DNA of 64,000 nt, taken from positions 617,589,800 through 617,653,799 of the forward strand of contig OZ010791.1 in assembly GCA_963932465.1 (NCBI GenBank), given 5' to 3'. Positions within the stretch are counted from its first letter, which is position 1, and each line of letters opens with the position of its first letter. This DNA comes from Maratus speciosus (taxonomy: Eukaryota > Arthropoda > Arachnida > Araneae > Salticidae). Shown here in pieces: positions 58,501 to 64,000 of the stretch. The position numbers were made by a program, and so were the translations under genes. A model generated the notes under the pieces. That model was not told the origin of the DNA. It was given only the letters and a program-made list of their open reading frames with translations, and did no database searches.

Positions 58501-59360
58501 AAAAACCTCACGCAAATTGTTAGATTTCCCAATTTAAATAATTTCATGGTTAAAAAAGCACGTGCCTCCATTTTATTCTATTCATTAGATAGAAATGAAA
58601 CAGATTAATTAAATAATAATTAATATCTCAGCTTCTAATTGAGTTATCGCTTTGAATTGGCTATGTATGAAATCTGCGAGAGATTTCCCGTCCGGATGGC
58701 AAAAAATTTTATAAAAAAATTTAATATTTAAAAATTTAAAATTTCGTATTAAAATATTCCACTACCGAAAACCGCAAGGTCGCCGTCATGTCTGAAGTTG
58801 AGCACACCTGCTTTCGCGCCGAAATGAAATCTTTTTTCCTTGTCTTTCCAATTAAAGAAAATAAATTTTTATCGATCGATTTTTAGTGAATATTTTAACT
58901 TATACACATCGCAGAAATGTGAACTTTATACCAAATGAAAGTAGATTTTTTTCTGCGTCTGTCTATTCCATTTACAAATTTCTCGGACCAATATTTTCTG
59001 ATATGCGATTTCGATTTAAAATGCCCACTTCATTTTTCGGCTTAATTTCCTCCGTGGTAACCATGCATCGGCTGATTTTACTGGCAACCCTTGGGAGAAA
59101 CACGGATGATTTGGAGAAAGTTCATTTGAATCTGCGTTAAAAAGGTGGATTGGTTAATTTTAGAAGTTAATTAGCCCGTAATTCAGTTAATTACCAACTT
59201 TTTCAAAATTTTATGATTTGTTGTTTGATGTGAGGTGTTCAGCTATAAGTACCCAAAATTTCAAATCTCTAACATGTATAGTTTCTGAGAACGGGCTCTG
59301 TGACGGACAGACAGACAAAGGAGTGAGACGAATAGGGTTTCGTCAGATGAACGAAACCCT
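55526..59360 (+). mobile_element. F5 element, long copy (copy c)
   Basis: Cap CAAGTGGGTAAGTGTGATC, 5' inverted repeat AGGGTTTCGTTTAATATT at 55558, then about five diverged units of about 410-450 bp (55600-58560). These units hold TTTCAAACAGATCG, TTAGTTCCACATTC, CCACCAGGGAGCGCAC, AGATATGTTACTCGAGG and poly-C stretches. Next come about 600 bp without recognised repeats, one 147-bp-type monomer (59200-59290), GACGGACAGACAGACAAAGG and the perfect terminal hairpin (AGGGTTTCGT / ACGAAACCCT) ending 59360, then AAAAA. The ends are fixed by the uninterrupted P arm at 55213-55386. Confidence 0.85.
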
Positions 59361-59475
59361 AAAAAGCAGTTAAAAATATTAATATCCTGAGGAGATATTT
59401 GAAATATATGAACGCATCAAACGCCCATAGATTTAACATTACCGAGGAGGGGAATTCGGAAGCTGAGCGACAATA
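59361..59475. repeat. P palindrome, right arm resumed after F5
   Basis: AAATATTAATATCCTGAGGA, CGCATCAAACGCCCATAGAT and TTTAACATTACCGAGG are the complement of 55213-55320. Confidence 0.85.
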
Positions 59476-60035
59476 ACAACGTATTGATTTATTCCATTGG
59501 AAACTCATTTTGTTGCTAAAGTTAAATGGATGTAACATAATACCTTGATACAGTAGAATATGTTCATTAGATTTCTGCGAATTTTTATTACTTATACCTT
59601 CCTTGCTGATCTAAATGTACCTCGATTTACGACGTTTTCGATTTACGTCGCTAGTCTTGGAACGAATTACTGACGTAAGCCGAGGTATTACTGTACTGCG
59701 AAGTCCTGGAATATGAGCTTCCATAGCTTGGAGAGAAACTTTAGTCTGAGCATGCGCCCGGTGCGTATCTTGCCACTCTTTTATTTATAAAGGCACTCTA
59801 CTAGCAACCACGTAGATTAAACTGTAGATAAATAAAAAATAAAGGATTGTCACGGAAACAATCAGTTATTTCAGACCATTCTCGCTAAAATACGCCATAT
59901 GACTCAAAATAAGTATATAAGGGGGAAAAATGATAGGTAATGTTAATAAGTATTTGTAGAAACTTCAAGTAAGGTCGTGGATTATGAAACAGTCACTTAA
60001 AATTGATTTTATTTTTACACCCTTTTTGCCCCCTG
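59476..60035. other. No gene seen; one small pogo-like MITE
   Basis: At about 59616-59692, TACCTCGATTTACGACG and the inverted GTAAGCCGAGGTATTACTG resemble the ends of a pogo-type MITE of about 80 bp. The rest is unremarkable. Confidence 0.5.
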
Positions 60036-60280
60036 CAAGATATTTCTTTCACCCGGCCATTAAAGTGTCGTCTCTAAAAAATACCGTACAAATAACGTTC
60101 CGTTGTATCAGCCAGTCGTAAAACAAAGCAGGTGTATCATTGTACTGTTAAATACTTTACTGCAATTTTTTTAACTTCTAAGCATCGCACATTTTCAATT
60201 TTTAGACCGCCGTATGGAAAAAAAAAAAGTACTTTTAAATGCAATTTGTTTGGAAACTGCATCTCAATTTATTTTTGAAA

Positions 60281-60335
<55 letters not shown>

Positions 60336-60604
60336 TTAGTTTTTAGGCCATCTTTTTAATTTGAGCAACTCAAGTACTACATTTCTGTAGAAAGTAAATG
60401 AAAAATAGTTGGAAAATAGTAATTATATCTTATTGTTGCCATTTTCCCATAACAACTTTTTTTAAATGTAATTAAAATATGTTCTATTTTGAAAAAATAT
60501 AAATGAATGATTTCAGATAAAACATGGAGCTATTATAAACTACATTTAACTTAATTATCTATATTACAAACAAATGAAGGTATATGAATCATGATATAGC
60601 CGAT
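60036..60604 (+). repeat. R repeat (copy b), interrupted by F3
   Basis: Left part of R with AGCATCGCACATTTTC, CCGCCGTATGG, AAATGCAATTTGTTTGG and TCTATATTACAAACAAATG. It stops at AGCCGATTTTT where F3 copy b begins. Confidence 0.78.
60281..60336. repeat. (ATT)n microsatellite
   Basis: Uninterrupted ATT units inside R copy b, absent from the other R copies. Confidence 0.95.
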
Positions 60605-61872
60605 TTTTAGGTGCGTTCGTAATTATATAAATACGTAGCACCTATAGTCGTCGTTCAGTCCGTCCGTCTGTCCGTCCGACTGTCCGCATGTAACAGAGCA
60701 AAAACTACCCAACCGAATGGTCTGAAATTTCAAATATATAATTGTTGCAAAATTTTGTCGAGCCATTTCAAATTTTATGAAAATCGGATGTATAGTTTAA
60801 TTACAGGGACAGTCAAAAGTTTTTCTTTACATTACGGCCAATGGGAAAAATTATTGCAAGTGCATTTTAATGATATTACAGCCTTCCGAATGATCTGAAA
60901 TTTTAAAGATATAACTGTTGCAAAATTTTGTCGAGCCCTTTCAAATTTTAGGAAAATCGGATGTATAGTTTAATTACAGGGACAGTCAAAAGTTTTTCCT
61001 TACATTACGGCCAATGGGAAAAATTATTGCAAGTGCATTTTAATGATATTAGAGCCTTCCGAATGATCTGAAATTTTAAAGATATAACTGTTGCAAAATT
61101 TTGTCGAGCCCTTTCAAATTTTAGGAAAATCGGATGTATAGTTTAATTACAGGGACAGTCAAAAGTTTTTCTTTACATGACGGCCAATGGGAAAAATTAT
61201 TGCAAGTACATTTTAATGATATGAGAGCCTTCCGAATGATCTGAAATTTTAAAGATATAACTGTTGCAAAATTTTGTCGAGCCCTTTCAAATTTTAGAAA
61301 AATCGGAGGTATAGTTTAATTACAGGGACAGTCAAAAGTTTTTCTTTACATTACGGCCAATGGGAAAAATTATTGCAAGTGGATTTTAATGATATTAGAG
61401 CCTTCCGAATGATCTGAAATTTTAAAGATATAACTGTTGCAAAATTTTGTCGAGCCCTTTCAAATTTTAGGAAAATCGGATGCATAGTTTAATTACAGGG
61501 ACAGTCAAAAGTTTTTCTTTACATTACGGCCAATGGGAAAAATTATTGCAAGTGCATTTTAATGATATTACAGCCTTCCGAATGGTCTGAAATTTTAAAG
61601 ATATAATTGTTGTAAAATTTTGTTGAGCTATTTCAAATTTTAGGAAAATCGGATGTATAGTTTAATTACAGGGACAGTCAAAAGTGTTCCGTTACATTAC
61701 GGGGAATGGGAAAAAAATATTGGAAGTGCATTTTAATTCAGACTATGCGCTTTATGAAGTGCAAAAAATTATACATTCAGTACAATATGGGGTGCAAAAA
61801 ATAATTATAAAACTAGTTATAGTACGAACGCACCTCATTTGCCACGTTTGACGAGCAATTTCCAACTTGTTT
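60605..61872 (-). mobile_element. F3 element (copy b)
   Basis: On the minus strand: cap CAAGTTGGAAATTGCTCG (ending at about 61869), AGGTGCGTTCGTACTATAAC at 61835, about seven core monomers of about 160-177 bp, a GTCCGTCCGTCTGTCCGTCC run (60657-60685) and the terminal repeat ending at 60609 next to TTTTT (A-run on its own strand). Inner monomers (60900-61500) are nearly identical to one another. Confidence 0.87.
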
Positions 61873-62605
61873 TTTTCTCTTGTTTCTTAAGTCACATCTG
61901 TTATTTATTAGCCCCCAGTACGGTGTGCTATTTCTTTCTACCAGATTATTTTGTGCTGTCTCCAAAAAATAACGTTACCTTACAGACGCCAGCCGTAAAA
62001 CAAATTAGTACTATTAAATACTCAATATTAATTTTCTAAACTTCTAAGCATCGCACATTTTCAATTTTTATACCGTCGTATTTAAAAAAAAAGTACTTTT
62101 AAATGCAATTTGTTTGAAAACTGCATCTCCATTTATTTTTGAAATATTAATTTTTTTGTAGTTTTTGGAGCCATTTGCTTAATATTGGCAAACGAAGTAC
62201 TCCATTTCTGTAGAAAGTAAAGGAAAAATAGTTGTAAAATATTAATTATATATTTTTGTTGCCATGTTTTCATAACAACCTAAAGAAAATGTAATTAAAT
62301 TACGAGCTAGTTTGAAAAAATATAAACGAATGATTTCTGTTAAAGCAGGAAGCTATTATAAAATATATTTAATTGTAAGTATCTATATTAAGGGTACAAA
62401 CAAATGAAAGCCTATGAATCATTAGACAGCCGTTTTTTTACTATCGAGTTTCTTGAATGACGGCATCTTTTTGCTGCATTTGTGTATTATTTCGCGATAG
62501 TGACGTCCTAAGCATACTTTACTGTAGATGTTTAAGAGTGGATCGTAAATGTGGAATTCTTAAGCGGATGCGAATGACGTCATTTTACATAAAATAAAAG
62601 CATGT
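61873..62605 (+). repeat. R repeat (copy c), split by the SINE-like insertion; resumes 63022-63146
   Basis: AGCATCGCACATTTTC, AAATGCAATTTGTTTG, TCTATATTA, GATAGTGACGTCC and GAATGACGTCATTTTAC as in copy a. It breaks after TAAAAGCATGT and resumes with TAAAAGCATGTGCCGTAAAT, running to TCTGTTTTCTAG-like sequence at about 63144. Confidence 0.8.
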
Positions 62606-62831
62606 TTCAAATTAAAATCAAATTTCAAAGTAATTGCTTAAGAGGCGCAAAGGCCAACCTAGTGAAAAAGATTCCATGCCGGGACTCGAACCCGGGCCAT
62701 CAGTATAGCGCACTGACGTTCTAGTTTCGTGTTTGCCCTATGTCAGTGGCTCACGATAAATATTCCATCTTGTGCTGCGTTTGTAGCCTTGCCAACATAT
62801 AATAGTGATAAATTTTCCAGGCTGGTTATCG

Positions 62832-62902
62832 TTCCATGTGGTTTAGTCGGTAGAACGTCAGTGCGCTATACTGATGGCCCGGGTTCGAGTCCCGGCATGG
62901 AA
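62832..62902 (+). tRNA. tRNA-like sequence (perfect cloverleaf, atypical anticodon loop)
   Basis: 71 nt. Acceptor TTCCATG pairs with CATGGAA; D stem GTTT/GAAC; anticodon stem TCAGT/ACTGA; T stem CCGGG/CCCGG with loop TTCGAGT. The A box TGGTTTAGTCGG (62839-62850) and B box GGTTCGAGTCC fit Pol III promoters. The seven-base anticodon loop GCGCTAT would give GCT, normally serine, but there is no long variable arm as serine tRNAs need, and position 33 is C rather than U. It is therefore probably a SINE head or tRNA pseudogene rather than a decoding tRNA. Confidence 0.7.
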
Positions 62903-62904
62903 TC

Positions 62905-62909
62905 TTTTT
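62905..62909 (+). terminator. Pol III-type T5 terminator
   Basis: TTTTT begins three bases after the tRNA-like acceptor stem. The inverted arm has the matching AAAAA at about 62665-62669. Confidence 0.6.
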
Positions 62910-63159
62910 CACTATGTTGACCTTTGCACCTCTTAAGCAATTACTTTGAAATTTGATTTTCATTTGAAATATTGTATGCAAGGCAAATGTTTCTCTCTGG
63001 AATAATTTCCATGTATTAATGTAAAAGCATGTGCCGTAAATCTTAAAATTGAAATATGTTTTGTGCTATTTATATACATATATACATTTTTTTTTTCATC
63101 GGGGGCGACACTAAATTCTGAAAAAGGAGAATTCCTGTTTTCTAGTTATTTTTTTTTTT

Positions 63160-63416
63160 ATTATTTGTGTATTATTCAGCGATAGTGATGTCCTATGAAT
63201 ACTTTACTGTAGATGTTGTTTAAGACGGGATCGTACATGAGGAATTTTTCAGCGGATGCGAATGACGTCATTTTATATAAAATAAAAGCGTGTGTTTTAA
63301 GTCTTAAAACTGAAATTTGTTTTGTACTGTCTATATTTATATACATATATATATATTTTTTTTCCTCGGGGGCGACAGTAAATTCTGAAAAAGCAGAATT
63401 CCTGTTTTCTAGCATT
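63160..63416 (+). repeat. R repeat, 3' part only (copy d)
   Basis: GATAGTGATGTCCTATG, AATGACGTCATTTTAT, TATACATATATATA and the hairpin AATTCTGAAAAAGCAGAATT then CCTGTTTTCTAG at 63416. It directly follows the end of copy c, giving two R ends in tandem. Confidence 0.8.
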
Positions 63417-64000
63417 TAACTTAATCTAGATCATATATGTAAAGATGGAATTTTGTAACCGGCTGTTTCACTCACTTCCTTGTATGCAAAAGTCATAAAA
63501 ATTAGATGCACAAGTGTATTTCTGTTTATATACAATATAACATTTTAGTATTTTTATAACGTAAGTATAAATTAATAAATTTATTTTAAGGAATTTTTTA
63601 GTTAGCCAAGCTCAGGGGATAAATCGCCCAATATTCTTTATGGTTACCACTGTATACGAGTTACAACAACTATGGAGTTAATTTTACGCTAAACCACCCT
63701 GGCTACAATAAATCAACTAGCTGTGAAACTGCAATAACGAAATATTTTAAACCCTAAAGTGAAATATATATATATATAAATGAAAATTAAAGAGCATATT
63801 ATTGTTTTATATGCTTTTACTTGTTTTAAAATTACTTGTTTTAAAATTACTTGTTTTCTTTTATGTTTTAACGTCAAAATATTATTGACGTAATGCAGAT
63901 CAAAATAATATTTTTTCTGCCCAAAGAATTAATCGATATGGCGTCAATTATGCCTTCCTGTAAGGCTTTCTTACATGAAAAACTTAATTTTTAAAAATAT
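63417..64000. other. No gene seen
   Basis: AT-rich DNA. A short TA run lies near 63766-63777 and a decamer-like repeat TTTTAAAATTACTTGTTTT near 63818-63853. Confidence 0.5.

Larger units (their letters stand above)
62606..63021 (+). mobile_element. Inverted-dimer tRNA-derived SINE-like insertion
   Basis: 416 bp flanked by an exact 11-bp duplication TAAAAGCATGT (62595-62605 and 63022-63032). Arms of 118 bp (62606-62723 and 62851-62969) are inverted copies differing at about four bases. Each contains the 3' half of a tRNA-like sequence and a Pol III-type T5 terminator. The right arm joins a full tRNA-like 5' half. A unique AT-rich tail (62970-63021) follows. R copies at 37369 and 63284 show the uninterrupted site (AAAATAAAAG[TC]GTGTG). 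Long target duplication plus tRNA head points to LINE-assisted retroposition. Confidence 0.8.

Noticed and set aside
62832..62902. A functional serine tRNA gene
   Set aside because: The cloverleaf is perfect but lacks the long variable arm required for serine, has C at position 33, and sits within a retroposed unit with target duplications.

Overview
This window looks like repeat-dense, AT-rich nuclear DNA from an arthropod, most likely an arachnid and probably a spider. I base that on base composition, on the style of the Gag protein in the gypsy-type element, and on the mix of element types; it is an inference, not a proof. I found no convincing host protein-coding gene. Everything recognisable is a transposable element, a fragment of one, or an array carried by one. 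Long reading frames elsewhere are by-products of tandem arrays or antisense shadows.

The dominant theme is a set of non-autonomous elements, here called F1 to F5 plus the less complete F6 and F7. Their sequences differ but five share one modular plan: a short 5' cap beginning roughly AAGT[TCG][GC], an inverted repeat that is subterminal at the 5' side, a core of tandem monomers (about 130-165 bp, 325 bp in F1, about 420 bp in part of F5), a microsatellite (GACA/GACG, GTAT/GTAC or TA), then a terminal hairpin made of the inverted repeat, ending next to an A-run. This resembles the Helentron-associated/HINE, DINE-1 and bivalve pearl elements. F1: 1-1880, 2385-6228, 41526-42880, 42881-45262 (-). 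F2: 45890-49848 (-), 51386-53241. F3: 34308-35235, 60605-61872 (-). F4: 37698-38604 (-). F5: 11030-11956, 17014-18024, 55526-59360. F6: 6640-7330, 22640-23286. F7: from 20666 (-).

The most striking locus is a nested stack at 22640-31045. An F6 array is interrupted by a 5'-truncated LINE on the minus strand (23287-30990), and the LINE reading frame is itself interrupted by a 6.1 kb LTR retrotransposon (24405-30506) with LTRs about 2% different. That retrotransposon is a chimera: Gag with a CCHC zinc knuckle, then roughly 640 residues of lysine/glutamate-rich coiled coil of unknown origin where protease and most of reverse transcriptase should be, then small remnants of reverse transcriptase and RNase H, and no integrase. 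It must have depended on proteins supplied by other elements.

Cut-and-paste elements fill much of the rest: TTAA-flanked piggyBac-like elements (16390, 18883, 31329), a Tigger/pogo element with a transposase tail (32744-33566), a 2.8 kb hAT element with an exact 8-bp target duplication and broken transposase (33686-36500), a 189-bp poly-C-rich hAT MITE (43100-43288), pogo-like MITEs (12100-12445), a CACTG-ended MITE (40219-40599) and a foldback MITE (53339-53715). Near the right end, a 416-bp insertion with an 11-bp target duplication (62606-63021) carries a near-perfect tRNA-like cloverleaf with intact A and B boxes and an inverted partial copy of it, forming an unusual inverted-dimer SINE-like unit.

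Several insertions can be read precisely because the uninterrupted (empty) version of the host repeat is present elsewhere in the same window, which makes the region a useful record of insertion order.
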